Below are positions 12,501-25,586 of a stretch of 64,000 nucleotides of DNA, one piece after another (within the stretch, counting starts at the first letter, position 1; the number at the start of each line of letters is the position of its first letter). The translations under genes and the position numbers were made by a program. The notes beneath the pieces are model-generated. The model saw nothing but the letters and a program-made list of their open reading frames with translations, had not been told where the DNA came from and made no database searches. Source of the DNA: Camarhynchus parvulus (lineage: Eukaryota; Chordata; Aves; Passeriformes; Thraupidae); the NCBI RefSeq assembly GCF_901933205.1, contig NC_044573.1, forward strand, positions 57,047,993-57,111,992. Direction: 5' to 3'.

Positions 12501-15099
12501 TTTTGATTTTATTTTTTGCCTGATTTCCCAACTGGTCATACAGGGAATATTAAAAGCAGCAATTGTGGAGATGAAGAAGGCATTAAAATGCTTTTGGCCA
12601 CAGACTGGATGCTTGCAGCCTGAAGGAGACTGTTGTGGTGCTCCTCTCTAGGAAAGAGTAGACTGAAAGCATGAGTCAGATAGAGCCATTCCTTCTCTGA
12701 GAAACTAAGTTAAGAATATGGAGCATTAGGAGTCCAGGTGGTATTCAGGACACTTCAGGGTCCCTCTACAGGCTATCAGATAATGAAGTGGATAGTTTCT
12801 CTTTTAATCACACGTTAAGCAACTGTTCCATTTCCTTTTTGCATATGCTACACAATCTATGGGTAATAGCTGACTTATTTCTAGTTTATTTCTCAGAAAA
12901 GTGAAGCAAGACAGGGACTGACTGGGCTTTGGTTTATCCTGTGTGCCAGCTGCCAGAGTCTGAGCACCTACATTAACTTGGACATGAACATCCCCCACAA
13001 TTACACCTCATCCCATGGCCTCCCTGCCCTTCACTTGTCCATCTGCACTCAGAAGAGATGGAGGTCACCAGTAACTGATTTTCTTAATAGTTCTCATCAG
13101 TTCTCACAGTGCCCAGAAAGCATTTCTCTCCCTCAGAAGAGCCTTGCAGGGAGATTTGAAAGGTCATTTAATATAGAGGAGTATTTTCTATGTAGCCCCA
13201 ACTCAAGCCTGCCCAGATCCTGCAGAAAACTCTATCAATTTGCTTGCTTGTAGATAAACTCCAAGGTTTCCTATATAGATCATAGACACGGAGACCTTGG
13301 TCCAAGTCAAAGTTCGGTTAATTCATTTAAGTGTAGAAATCAGCAGAATCTGTCAGCAACAGACAAGGTGACCCTAACTGGTTCTTTGATGATTTGAAGT
13401 TATTGTTCCTTTCCTTGCTAGATGCCTGAGAGGATCAGAGTTTGCCCTAAAAGCATTATTGTGTGGCATTGTGACCTCTGAACTGTCCTGCTGAACATGC
13501 ATAAGCTCCGTTAATTAGTGATAGATATGTATCAGTATGTAAATGATTCCTGGCTCCGCATGTCCATCTGCTCTGAGCCTTGCCACTCACCAAAACGAGT
13601 GACATGGTGCCTGCACAGATTCAGTGACTGTCCTGCCAGCAGTAATTAGCTGGTGAGCAGATGAAGAATGAGTTACATTACAGCAACTGTCAAGAGTTTC
13701 ACTGTGCCACTGGCCCAGAGGCACCAGCCACTTGCATTTGGTTCTCTTGTACTTGTGAGGACCTTTCCATCCAAGGACCTTCCTTGCAGTCACTTTGGAT
13801 AGGTCTGCATGGCCTACCCAAAGGGAGATTGCTTTGTCAAACTTTGAGTAAAACAAATGTGGAACAGCCATCACTCATGGAGCTCAAAGCCAAGATGCAG
13901 CACTGGAGAGCAGTGCTGGTTCAGGGCCTCCAGCATCTGCCAGCCAGGAGCCCTGGCCATGGTTGTGTCTTGCCTCAACACACAGCACAGGTATTGCCTC
14001 ACTCTTGACCAAAAGTCTTAGTCACTTGGGGAACAGGCAGCTCTCCTGCTCATGACAAAATCCTGCAAAATTGAAGCTGATACAGCAGATGGCTGCCTCT
14101 GATTCAAGTCTCAGCTGTGCATTGAACTCGTGCTTTTATGTTTAGGTTTGGTTCGTGATAAGGATCTGAAGGTCAAAGTTTTGCTTTCATCATGTAGTCC
14201 CTGCACTGATTTCAGAGCTGTTACTGAAGAGGCAGATTCTTTTTGGCCATGACAGCACTGTAGTCTTAACTAAAAACATCCAGTTAAGCAGTGAGTAGAA
14301 GAGAAGCCGAGATTTGCTATTCTGCTAAACGTGATATGAATTTTAACATTCCTCTTAGCATGTGAGAGAGAAGAGGTCAAAAAGTAATATATTAAACCCT
14401 TTTTTTGTAGGAGAATCAGTCAATTACTTGTGGTTCCAAATTAATTTATTTAAGATCAAAGGAATGACATTTAAAAAATCATGGAACCAGCAACTAGAAA
14501 ATCAAAGGATTTGCACATGAAATACACACTGATGGATCAACTGTCTATTGCTGGATGATAGAGAGAGGCCTAGCATCACATAATAACTGGTTTTGTAATG
14601 TAATAAGGTCTAGGGAGAAAAAAAGGGCAAATTGTTAACTGTTTTAAACTCACATCTGTCTGAGAAGAAATGTGAAAAAAATATGCCCTCGGATAAAGAA
14701 TTTGTAAGTTTGGATAGGTTTCACAACACTGACATTGCCTCAGGACTCCTAACTAAAACCAATGGTACAGTATGCTGAGATAATCAAATGTTGACATCTG
14801 TGGAAGAGCTGAATGCAAAGCAGGTCTCTGATCTACAGGAATTTTTGAGATTTCTAAGCTCACTCAGGACAAAAAGAAAAGGAAAAGAAATTCTGTGTGA
14901 TGTTATAACAATAAAAAAGACTGTTTTAGTCAAAACATTACTTTTTTTCCCTGATGACTGACTTTTATTTTTTAAACTTTTTCATGATACAGTAATGAAA
15001 ATTGCTGCAGGAAAAAAAAAATGTCAGAAAAGAAGACTTTTGCTTTAAAGAACCAAAAAGAGGTATTTTGACAATTTCAAATTTAAATTATCCTGGGAT
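9511..15099. other. Intergenic flank, no gene recognised
   Basis: Unique sequence holding the quadruplex tract at 10382. A short homeodomain-like segment CGTTAATTAGTGATAGATATG near 13509-13529 is the only other stretch with enhancer-like texture. Confidence 0.55.
10382..10414 (-). other. G-quadruplex-capable tract
   Basis: On the minus strand there are four G-runs of 3, 4, 5 and 4 bases separated by loops of 7, 3 and 7 bases, which satisfies the usual G3+N1-7 quadruplex rule. It is an A/C-rich simple tract on the + strand. Functional significance unknown. Confidence 0.6.
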
Positions 15100-15620
15100 T
15101 TACTAAAACCAACTGCCTTCTATGAATATCTTCCATTTTGACATATGGAACTTTGTAATGAAAAGTGTTTTTTACTGGAAATGCTCTAATTAGTTTTACC
15201 TTTCTTTCTTTTCATGGCACTGTCTGACATATGACATTGTAATAGGAATTCTCTTTAGATTCCTAAAGTATTATCTGAATAATTTTCTATATGTTAATTT
15301 TGTTTATGATATATTAAAATCACATTTGCTAATTATATTTTTCCAGCATCATCAGATGTCTCCATGTTTGATCAAGAATACAGTTGGACATAATCCATTA
15401 GAGTGTGTATCTCGGCACTAATGTTATTTGTTAATGGATATTTTTGACATTATCTGAACCAAGACATTTATTATAACTGATCAAAGGATTTCCTTAGCCT
15501 ACCTGGCTAAGGAAACTGAATCTGCATCAACTGAAAGATGCAGATGTATTTACTCTAAATTCAGCCTCTGCATATGCTGAATTACTGAAATTTCAAGGAG
15601 ATAAATATAAGACAAACGAA
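15100..15620. promoter_or_regulatory. Candidate conserved regulatory element with hairpin
   Basis: AT-rich, non-repetitive stretch with CTAATTAG, TGCTAATTATA and TTGTTAATGG homeodomain-type sites. It contains a perfect inverted repeat with 11-bp arms (15489-15499 and 15505-15515) around a 5-base loop, and a second shorter pair ATTCAGC/GCTGAAT just downstream (about 15559-15582). No coding sequence recognised; function inferred. Confidence 0.35.
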
Positions 15621-18600
15621 GAACCATCAGAATAAAACACAAATCACAAGAAGAAATTTGAAAACAGATTTTTAATGGCATCAGACTTCCATCCTTGAGA
15701 TTTTCAGAAGATTGCAAGTCCTATGTAGGGATGAACAGACTTTTAGAAGCACCAATTTTTCTAGCTGAGAGCACTGAGACCTAAAACAGTGACATATTTT
15801 GTTCAGCGCAGAACTCAAATATTTAGAAGTGAATGCCTGTGTCACATGGACAATTTATAACACGAGGAGTAGAACATGTCATTAGTATCTATAAAATGGA
15901 AGCATAGGAAAAGCCTCTACATAATCCAGGTTAAAATGGTTCCACTTTTCAATGGTTCATATAGTAGCTTTCTCACCCAGAGGTATGTCACACATAAAAA
16001 TTCATTAGTAATGCCAGCTAAGTGCTAAAGGACATTACTGCTGAGGCCCACAACTGTTACTCAGAAGAATTCAAGTCTTATTGTGAAAGAGTGTTTAATA
16101 TGAAAAGGCTGAAGTCATCTGGCAAAACAGCTTTATCTAGGGTGTTAATTTTCTCATATCTTGAAAACCTGTTTCATTTTCAGAAAAAGATGCCCAGAAA
16201 GTGGCCTGACACATTTTCTTCACACTTTCAGACTACAGAGAGTTTATCTTGAGGAAATTGAATACTTCTCACTCCAGTGATGTGAATATTTACTTCACAG
16301 CTCTGTCCTGATATCAGTGACACAGAAACAACACCCTTGGTCTCAGCTGCAAAATCCCCCTGCTTTGGCCCACAATTGCACATTGTTGTCAGTCACTTCT
16401 TGCCCATATCTATTGGCATCAATTGCAAATACTTCTTCCTTCTCTGTAAAATGTGTAATTGCCCTTGGGTTTCTAAGGAACTAAAGGAGTTCCCTCCTAT
16501 GCCACCTGATAGCTACAATATTCCTTTGTAATAGGAGAAGACATTGGAAAGGCTGTAAAGGAAACAGAAGTGATAAACATCAGCTTATTACTATGTATTA
16601 TTCTATGAAGCTCTCAGACCTGTAGGCGCAGGACTTAGAAATCCAAGATAATTGGATCCCTTCTACAAACAGTTCAGAGTCCTAAACCACCCTTTCACCA
16701 GTACAAACATATACGAGAAATATCAACAATTGTAACATTCAAACTTACGCCAATAACTTTCACCTGGAGGTGATCTTCATGGATGAGCATGAAGCAAAAC
16801 ATATTACAGTGGGGAGAAGGTCATGAGGAAGGTCATTCATGTATTTAATTACCTTGGGAACAAGTTTGTGAAGGTCTTTTCCATGATGCCTTCTCATTCC
16901 AGATGTTCAGGGCAGGCACGCTCACACTTTGTAGGCAATTACTAAATAAACTTCAGTAGGAAGTCACAGAAGCACCTTCTGGAAGGGAAGAGTGACTTTC
17001 TGTTACAGGAAAAGCACTAGAGGACATGTCAAGTGCAGAGTACTTTCGAGTAAAGTAAAAAGCATGAGTTGGTATTTCCTCTGGGATTCTGCACAGAACG
17101 TTCAGGACTTACCAGGCTATCCAAAACACTGCGTTTCTGTTAGGTTTTTCCCACTAAAGAAGAGTGTTTCCATTGAGTTTGTCCAGAATTTCAGAATTAG
17201 GCAATATGAACCATAGTTCTGGGGAAGCCTAAAAATGTGTGAATACACAATGCTAGTCAAGAAATATAAAAATTACTGCAGACACAGACAGAGTCTGAAA
17301 ACACAGCAGAAGCCTCAGAAAATGGAAAATTTTCTCTGCTAGAACAATTACAGTGTAATCAAAGTTTCATTATAAATGAAACTGCAATTCCCACATTGAA
17401 CATATGAAACAATTAGTGACTTTAATTTGCCTTGCTATAAAGGGAGTTTTGCTATAGCAGAGTTTACTGTGACAATAGAATCGAGTGATTCAGTCGTAAC
17501 ATTACCTGAATGTTTTCCAATGGCCTGTACACAAATATTTTTTGATACAAGCATCTTTTGTCTTCTAACCACCAAAAGCAGAGTCTTCTGGACAGGCAAC
17601 TTATCCCCCTTTCCTCCTGCGAATGTGTCACATGCTCTTTTTAGCCCCACTACTGCTTAGCCCAGGTCTTACAAGCAGGCAGAGATTGTTTGGCAGCTCT
17701 GGAGCTATAATGCAAAAATCAGCTATCCTCAGTTGCCCTTTTGCAGGGATGGATGATGATGTGGCTTATCAGAATGTGTCAGTGTTACACTGCCTTGGAG
17801 AAATACCACTTGCAAACACTCCTACACAGACAGCTCATACCTTGGCTCTGACTGTGATGGGAAATGGTGGAGCTGCAAGTTTGGGAGAGAAGCAATGGAG
17901 ACTGAGTAGATCTTGGCTCTGTCTCCCCTACATGACAACTACTGTAACTGTACTGCACGTGGGTTGTTGAAATTGTTAGGTATTATGAGCCAGCATTAAT
18001 AAGCTATTTCTCTGAGTCCCTCTCCCCAACCAGATGAAGGAGAGAATGAGTAATTGTGACTCATCTGATGCTTTTGAGAGATCAGGTTTCTTCAGAATAT
18101 TTCTAAGTTGATGTTGGTAACATCAAAATATTTTTCTCATCCCTGGGCCAGAGAGTCGCAAGCCAGACCATTTTAGATGGACTACATACTATTGTCTACA
18201 AAATGTTGATTTTGTACCATCGTGTCTTTCTTCTGCTTCTACATGGCAAGGCAGAGTGAAACAAAGGAATTTCAGGTGCTAAATTAAATGTAGTTATTTA
18301 CTTGACTGAAGTAGCTGGAAAACTTCCATTCTACTAAATTGCTTTTTTAAAGAAACAGAGGGAAATGGCTATAGTTTAGGGAGTGTGGAGGCCCTGACCT
18401 AGAATAGGCGAAGAGGAATCAAAAAGGGGACATCTAGAGATACTCCCACAAGGGCCAGCTGGCTAGGGAAAGGGAGCAAAATCTGAGGATGGCAATCACT
18501 GGTTTTGGTTAGGCAATCCAGTACAATTTGTGTCTAATGGCTCTGTGATATGAGTGAAAAAGGCAGCTGAGATAAAACAACACCCTGAAAAGTAAGTAGA

Positions 18601-21600
18601 TAGTAATAGTAGCTGATCTGCAGACAAAAAGAATTCCTCCAAAAATGAAGGACAATGAGAGCTCACACCTAACTGCTGTGACAACCAATAGATTTTCTTT
18701 TTTTTGCCTGGAGGGATGGTAGCTGTAATTCATTTCCCCACCTGCTAGTCAGAGTGAGCAGATTTCCACAGCATGAGAACTCAAGCATGCATGCTGAGCC
18801 TGCTGAGGAAAATGAACAGTATCTCCACCCTGACAGCAGTGGCAAATGTCCTAGAGAAGTGTGTGTCCTAGATGTGATTGTTTTTTTCTTTTTTAAACAA
18901 AAATGCAGGTATTTGAATGAACCTGCAGTAGGAAGCTCAGACTACAAAATCCTCACAAAATGACAACATCCTCCACAAACCATGCTTATTTGTAATGTCA
19001 TCTAAACCCAGTAACAATTCCACATTTCAGTTGTCAGTGGTGGAGGATTGAGTCAAAGTCTTCTGTGGGTGGCTAGGTATTATTAGTGATTTTCAGTCCT
19101 GGATTTCCAGGTCCAGGGCAGCTGCTAACCCAATCTCAAAACACCATGGATTTGTTAAAATCTGTCCCAGCTTGGACCTTTACCAATTTCTGTCCACTCA
19201 GAAGCCGTATGTTTCATAAATCCCCATCCCTGTAAATATTATGACACAGCTCTATCCTGGTGGATAGCAAGGGCAGTGAGTGAAATATTCTCATGGTAAG
19301 ACCTTTATTTTAGTTTTAATGGGTTTTTTTGATTTGTCATTTGTGAAGGTATTTTGCAAGGGCTTTTCTTCACTGCAGGCTTCCTTCTCCCCGACAAGCT
19401 CTATCTGTTGCCTGGGATAACACACCCAGCAGCAGCTTGCAGGCAGCTGGGAAAATCCCAGTGCTGCTGGCTGTGGCAAGGAGTGCTGTGCCAAGGCCGG
19501 TGCCAGCAGTGGCCTGGGTGCCCTGGGTGAAGCAGGGAGAGATCAGGGACTGTGGCACAGAGAGCTCATTCAGCCCCGGCAGGTGCTGCTGTGAAGGCAC
19601 TGCTGGGCTTGGAGGGAGGTTTTGCTTTGTGAATGGCTTCAAGGAGTGAAAAAAGAAGCCAGGGAAAATTATTGACTCAGTAGAGTTTCCATAAAATTTG
19701 ATTTCCCCCCCCTAATGCTTTTTGGCTCTCTATCTCTAAAAACCTTACAGATCAATCAAGATACAGTCAGGAAATCTAATTAAGGGCCTACAGTAATAAT
19801 GATGACCTTCCTCTATCCTGCTTTTTTTTTTTTTATATATTGGACTTCTCTGGGAAAAACAGTGTCGTGGCACAAACAAAGCATTACTGTCTATTCCAGT
19901 GAAATTTTGCTTGCTTTAGAACCAGATCTCCTCTCTCTCTCTTTTGTGAAAGTCAGTTTTATTTCATTTCATGGTTTCATGTATCATTTTATTTTCATTC
20001 CTCCTCTAAGTAATACTCGAGGAAATGAGATGCCTGAAATAATCAAACAGTGAAAGTCAAGTATGCAAAAATTAAACTCACTTAGGCACTTTAGCTAAGC
20101 TGACTGATCTTGGACATGGAAATTTTCGCAGTTTCAATTCTGCTCAGGTCAGCAGCAAGCAAAGTTCATTATTTTCTGATGATTGTTTTGTGGCCTATAG
20201 GATATAGATTGATGTTTTCTTCCTGTGGAATAGGTTTTATATTCCCTGCTCTCTGTAGGCTAGAAATGGGAACTACATACAGTAGGACAGAAGGGGATTT
20301 CAGCTCCCCTATGAAATATGGAACAACTGCTTCCAGGCCTGGAAGGATTTCAGACCATCAGACCTTCAAATTGCTTCTGATATCGTGTATGAAAAGAAAG
20401 TGTTGTAAGCCATTTTTAAGAAGTTTGAAGTGCTAGGGGAGGAGCTAGATTTCCTTTTCTATTCAACCAGCACAAGCTGTGAAAGCCTGGGTATAATCAA
20501 GTGGGTCAGGTGAAGGAAAGAATGGAGTGCTCTGGCAGGGCCCAGCTCTAGCTGTGCTATATTTCTGGACAGCACTGTATAGAAGGATCTTCATCCTTCT
20601 TTTCTCCCAGCTGAGGAAACACCCCTACCCACTTCTGACTTACTACAATACTGTGTTATCTTACTGCAGGAAAGTACCATAACTTCCCTAGGATCCTAAC
20701 CTTAGTTTTTCCCTAAGAAAACTAGTGCTAGTTTTGAAGTACTAAAGTGCTAAAATGCTTTTCTTTCTTCCCAAAAATGTTATCAATGTCAGTCTTTTAT
20801 TGCTAGGCATTGTATCTCCAGCTTTAACTTCTGGTGGCTGTTTGTGGGGGTTGTTGCCATGTCACTCAGTGCCCCCCATTCCTCACCGTGACTGGGAGAG
20901 CACAAGGCAAGCATAGGGGAAGAACTGTGGGGAAATTTGGCTGACATGCTGCACCATGCAGTCCATGAGGTCTTGAGCTGCATATGATCAGGGGCAGGGT
21001 TGGCAAATACAAGTAGAAACTGGGGGAAAAGTGATGCTTGTGAGCAATACAAGATGAAGAACATGTGAGAGCTGGCCCAAGGATAGTGTCCACACAACAG
21101 GATTCCAAGGTGGATATTGACAAGGCCAATGCTAGAGGAGCAACCACAGAAGTTTGAAGAACTGCTCTAAGGCAGTGCTGAGATGAAAGTCATATGGACA
21201 CTCAACTAGACATTTCTGGACATAGAAAATGTTCAAACACCCATTCTGCTCTCTTCAGTTATTGTTCTTACTTTCTGAGCTGGTCCTGGGGTACTCTGGT
21301 AAACGAACTGTGCCTTTCTTCACCATTGGATACCAGGGTAAAATACCAGTCATGGGTGTTGGAAGCTATCCACCTTTCCCTGCCCACAAAGGAAGTGAGG
21401 GAAGCAGTACTCACAGACTGAGCAGCTGTGTAAGAACCCGTAACATTCTAGAAATGATTTGTCACATGTGGCTTTGGCCCCTGCCAGAGATGTAAGCAAC
21501 TTGGAAAGCACGGCAGAGGGAACCACAAAAAAAGGCTGCGATACTAAAAACAGTGACTGTGATACTAAAAACTGTGACTTCATACTGAGCATTCATCTTA

Positions 21601-21639
21601 GTCAGTGGGAGAAAAAGCTTTAGTCTGTTAAGGTTGCAG
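15621..21639. other. Intergenic flank, no gene recognised
   Basis: Unique sequence. A G+C-rich patch at about 19420-19630 keeps frames open on both strands without resembling a known protein. The duplication at 21540 lies near the right end. Confidence 0.55.
21540..21581. repeat. 21-bp tandem duplication
   Basis: Adjacent copies 21540-21560 and 21561-21581, both beginning GATACTAAAAAC and containing GTGACT, differing at a few positions. Confidence 0.88.
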
Positions 21640-22300
21640 CTAATTAAACTCGTCAATGTAATCTACTTGTTCCATGATAAACCCTGGATTGATTTACCAC
21701 CTGTTATCTGTGACATTACACTTGTAAGCATTTAAAAGCAAGGCAAATTATTGGTATGCTGTGTTCATAAGAGGCACAACAAGAGAATGAGAATTCTGGT
21801 CCAGGCTTAGTGTCCTTTGCATATTATGTCAGCCAAAGGTTACATTATTTATTCAAGAAGATGTTCAAGGAAACCACCTTCATGCTCTCCCTGTGGGGCT
21901 GCCTCACAGGGATTCAAATGCTGCCATGTGTTTTGCAGTTCTCCAAAATTCTGTAGCTGGAATATATGTGTATTTCTCTCCTGACTGCCCTAATAAAAAC
22001 TTATTTTATCACTGGGGGACTATGTGACAATTTAATGGGAATGGCTAAAGGCTGTTAAAGCTTGAAGTACCTGCAGGACTTGTTTAAAGTATTTGGTATA
22101 TCTGGCAGTCCACCAAGCTGATGAAAGCCCTTGATGTTTCGTGACAATCACAATAAAGCACAGCTGAGTGGGTTGTCTTGGCTGAAATTCTTATTTTCCT
22201 ACTCAATTTTTATGCCTTTTTATTGAAGTTTAATGCAGTGAACATGGAGTTTTATGCTCATTTAAGGTTTAATTATGAAGCCATGCTTTTTGCATCATAA
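21640..22300. promoter_or_regulatory. Candidate conserved regulatory stretch 3 kb upstream of the SGK1.1 promoter
   Basis: Non-repetitive, with GCAGCTAATTAAAC, GGATTGATTTACC, an octamer-like CTTTGCATAT (about 21815-21824), and paired TTTAAGG/TTTAATTATG motifs. Texture resembles deeply conserved developmental enhancers. I cannot test conservation from one sequence. Confidence 0.3.
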
Positions 22301-24859
22301 AAAAAGTCAAACACTTTTTCTTGTAAAAGTATCTCTGGCTTTAAATCTTTGGATTCTGGTGTAAAAACAAATATGTGGTATTCCCCTTTTCCTCCTCTTT
22401 TAGATTTTGATCTCTTATGCTAGACATAAGCTCTGCAGACACTGAGTTGCACTCTGATACCTGTAGTAAAAAGAAAAATGTTTGCAAATAAACTTCTTGG
22501 AGGCCACAGAGCCAATGGGATTTCAACTGAGAAGAATTCTAATCAAAATATGGATATCCTGAAGAGGCCAAGGAGGGCTCTGTGTGATTCAGGGATAGTG
22601 TCCTAGGTCATTCCCCTTGCAGCAATACATCTGCATTGAAAAATAACTCCTACAGTACTTTAAAGCTATCAGGCTACTTTAAAAGCAGCTGGAGTTTTTT
22701 CTCTCTAATGGAAATTAACATAAGCACATAGTTTGTTCAGCTGAAAAAGGCAAACACCCAAAGAAAATAAACAGCAAAAAAGGTCTGGAGGTCAAGGCCC
22801 TGGCACCAGGACTCATGATATCCTCACAGGGGCTGTCACCACCCCCAGCAGCCTGCAGGGTCCTGGGTTTAGGAGGCTGGAAGGAGAATGGCATTTCAGT
22901 CAGCAGCCTGGAAATCTTATGGAGGAGGTAGAGACAACACAAATGCTTTTGTGAAAGAGAAGGCAGTGCCTGCAGGAGAAATATCTGAGGCTGAGAGACA
23001 GATCAAAGCTGTGGCTGAATAGATCAAAGATCTCAAAATTAAATGTACGTGCATAGCAAGCTTCCTGGTTTGCCTGAATGAAAGTCATTCTTTTGACAAT
23101 CATTTTCTTGCATTTCAGATTAGCCAACAAAGCACATGGTGCTCAGAATAGTGAGAGACACCACCAGTAGAAATTGGGCACTCGCCGTTGTCTACATCTC
23201 TAAGCACGAGAATATAGCTCTGGCAGCTCTAAAGCACAGCAGAGGATTAATGAGAGATCAGTGAGACTGAGGGATTGGCTGCAAGGTGGAGGAGGGTGGT
23301 GCTCACTTCAGGGAAGCCTGGCAGAGGCGTATTGAGAAGTCCATATTTTCTAAAAATCTCCTCAATGTCCCTCTAGCTAGGCACTCTGAATTGCTGATTG
23401 GTTTTGAAGGGCTGGGCTGAATTCCTCCTTGGCAAAATCCATTAGCCCCAGACAGAGGAGCAGAGTGGAAAATTCCCTCTGTCCTTGCTCCAGTGACAAT
23501 TAGTTATATATAGTGAAACAATTCTGATGAGATATTGGCTTTTCAGCCCCTTGCTTCAGACAGTCCTGTAAGAACACCCAAAATCAACATTATGTCTTTT
23601 GTGCTGCTTGGACGTTGAACTGTAGCTTCCCAATGAGTGTCTTCATTTGTGACCTGGGATCAGTCTGTACTTTCCCCTCGTAATTTTAACCAGAATTTTT
23701 AACCTGAGCCCAAGAAATAGTTCTCAGACTATTATGGGGCTGCTGTGACTACTGCAATTAAAGACAAAGGAGAAAGACAGAAAAGGACAGGAAAGGAGAG
23801 AAAAAGGATGGGGGAAAAAAGGGAAAAAATGGGGAAATAAGTATGGGGAAAAGAGGTTTTGAATGAATGCTGTGGTACTACATCCTTAAGAAATTCCAAG
23901 TCTAAGATGAGTGCAGCCAAATTGTTTATAAATAGTGATGGAGAGCTAAAGGTACAAAGCTGGGAAATACATGTTGTTGACTTGTAAAAAGGTCATAGCC
24001 TACAATCTGCTCTGGCTAGGGTCTCCAGCGAGTTGCACAGGTCCAAAGAACTAGGATGGGATATACAGCTCTAATTATTAAAGGATCTTCAAAAGAGGGG
24101 ATAAAAGGGACAGGGAAGAGTGACACAATATCTTCAAAGACTACGGAAAATGGCTTCCACTGAAAAATGTGAAATGCTCAGTCTATTTACCTAAACATAG
24201 AGATGATTTACATTAGAGCAGGATCCTTATATATATATAAAATATTCTTTATATTACTGGGCTGACCAATCTTGGAAGTTATGGCTCGAATGAGAAGCTA
24301 GATCAATATTAGAAATTAGGTGCTTTCTTGAAACTGATTTTTATTAACCTGGAACATAGGCTGATAGGAGCTCATGAAAACCCTACTTTATTTTCCAAAC
24401 CTTTCAGGAAAATGTACCTTAATTAAAATATACTTTACAGTTTAGTTAAACACATATTATTGGATTCACTGGACTTGGTGACATTTAACTCAATTGAATT
24501 TAATAAAAAGGAAGCTAAAAAAGGTGCCTTTTCAAGATTCTTTCCTTCCTATTTCTAATGAAAAAACCCTTCAGGTTTTAAAAGCTATATATCCATGTTT
24601 CTACAGAAATATCTGAACAAATGTGTCTGTGTCTGCTTGGTTCACATTTATCTGCACCACAAATAAAAAATGTACTTTATAGGAACTGTGGGTTTCCTTT
24701 AAGCTCATTGAACTCTCTACAGCATGTCCTGTCACATAACCCAGTATGGCATTGATCATTGGATGGGCTTTCTTCCAAAGTACCACTGTTTAAATCAGAA
24801 GAACACAGGAAAAACATTTTTTTAAATTGACCTGTGTTTCTTTTCATCTTATTCAAAGA
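22301..24859. other. Immediate upstream flank of the SGK1.1 promoter
   Basis: Unique sequence. A moderately motif-rich segment at about 23350-23560 (CTGATTGG, ACAATTAG, a TATATATAG box) might be regulatory. A purine-rich AGGAGAAAGAC-type tract occupies about 23760-23860. No gene seen. Confidence 0.5.
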
Positions 24860-24992
24860 CTGTTCACATATAAAATGACAGCTACCCCTGTCACTCTCCC
24901 ATGGGAAAGATATTGCCTTTCAGCACTTCTTTCCATGAGCCTTCCTACTATCCTTTGTATGGTTATTTGTGTTCGGCTGCTCTGCCTGTGCA

Positions 24993-25002
24993 TCTCTCCC
25001 TC

Positions 25003-25036
<34 letters not shown>

Positions 25037-25072
25037 TCCCCCCCCTCCCTCCCTCCCTCCCTCTCTCTCTCT
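24993..25072. repeat. CT/CCCT polypyrimidine microsatellite
   Basis: An uninterrupted pyrimidine run of about 80 bases: CT repeats (25006-25034), a C-rich block, CCCT units (about 25042-25061), then CT again to 25072. On the opposite strand it is a GA-rich purine tract. It sits about 515 bp upstream of the SGK1.1 start codon. Long reading frames across it on both strands (for example a Glu/Arg-rich one on the minus strand) are products of the repeat. Such homopurine-homopyrimidine tracts can bind GAGA-type factors or form triplex DNA and are length-polymorphic. Confidence 0.95.
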
Positions 25073-25522
25073 GCTGTTGCTGAACTGCAGCTCCCACTGA
25101 AATTTGCACAATCAAAACCAGCTCTCATCTCAAGCAGCAGTGACTCGCACCACCTGAAGAAGGAGAATAGCAAATTGAGCACGGTATCTATCCTCTGTGC
25201 TTGTACAGCATGTGGCACCAGTAACTCTCGCAGGATGGATGGACCCGGGTTTCTGTGAGCCCCACTTAGCCTGAGCTCTGCTGCCTCTGATCTGAGAGCT
25301 GTCACGGGATTTTACAGGAGTATATGTATTTAGGGGATGGTTTTAAGAAGCTAATAGAGAGCTGCATCTGAAAGCTGGGAAAGGCTGCTGCTGCCAGTGC
25401 TGCTGCTGCTGCAGTAGCTGGTGCAGGAGGATGAATGTGTGAAGGACAGCTGCCTGAGCCGTGCCGGTGAGCCTCCTGCCCTGCTCTGCCTTCATCTGCT
25501 GAAAGAATACAGAGGAAAACAG

Positions 25523-25531
25523 ATGCACTGA
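25523..25531 (+). other. Minimal upstream ORF (ATG-CAC-TGA)
   Basis: A two-codon reading frame in the presumed SGK1.1 5' leader, 55 bases before the main ATG and in a different frame. Such minimal uORFs can reduce or condition translation from the main start. Three more leader ATGs lie upstream: 25431 (three codons and stop), 25337 (five codons and stop) and 25324 (fifteen codons and stop). Whether they are transcribed depends on the unmapped start site. Confidence 0.45.
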
Positions 25532-25586
25532 GCAAGTGCCACACTGGCACACTGGATCTATCACTGTATACCCTTCACTGTGGAAA

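Larger units (their letters stand above)
24860..25586 (+). promoter_or_regulatory. SGK1: Probable SGK1.1 promoter region and 5' leader
   Basis: This stretch directly precedes the SGK1.1 start codon and is where its transcription start and 5' leader must lie unless further non-coding exons exist upstream. A TATAAAA element sits at 24869-24875. A polypyrimidine tract follows at 24993-25072, and the sequence from about 25080 becomes richer in G+C and CTG-type triplets (25384-25413). Upstream ATGs opening short frames occur at 25324, 25337, 25431 and 25523. The exact start site cannot be read from sequence. A GTGAGC donor-like site at 25467 could define an alternative non-coding exon, but no partner acceptor is evident. 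Region assignment is inferred from position; the motifs are seen directly. Confidence 0.55.

Noticed and set aside
24853..25305. 150-codon minus-strand Glu/Arg/Gly-rich frame and its + strand Ser/Leu-rich counterpart
   Set aside because: Both are kept open by the CT/CCCT microsatellite, which has no stop codons in any frame.
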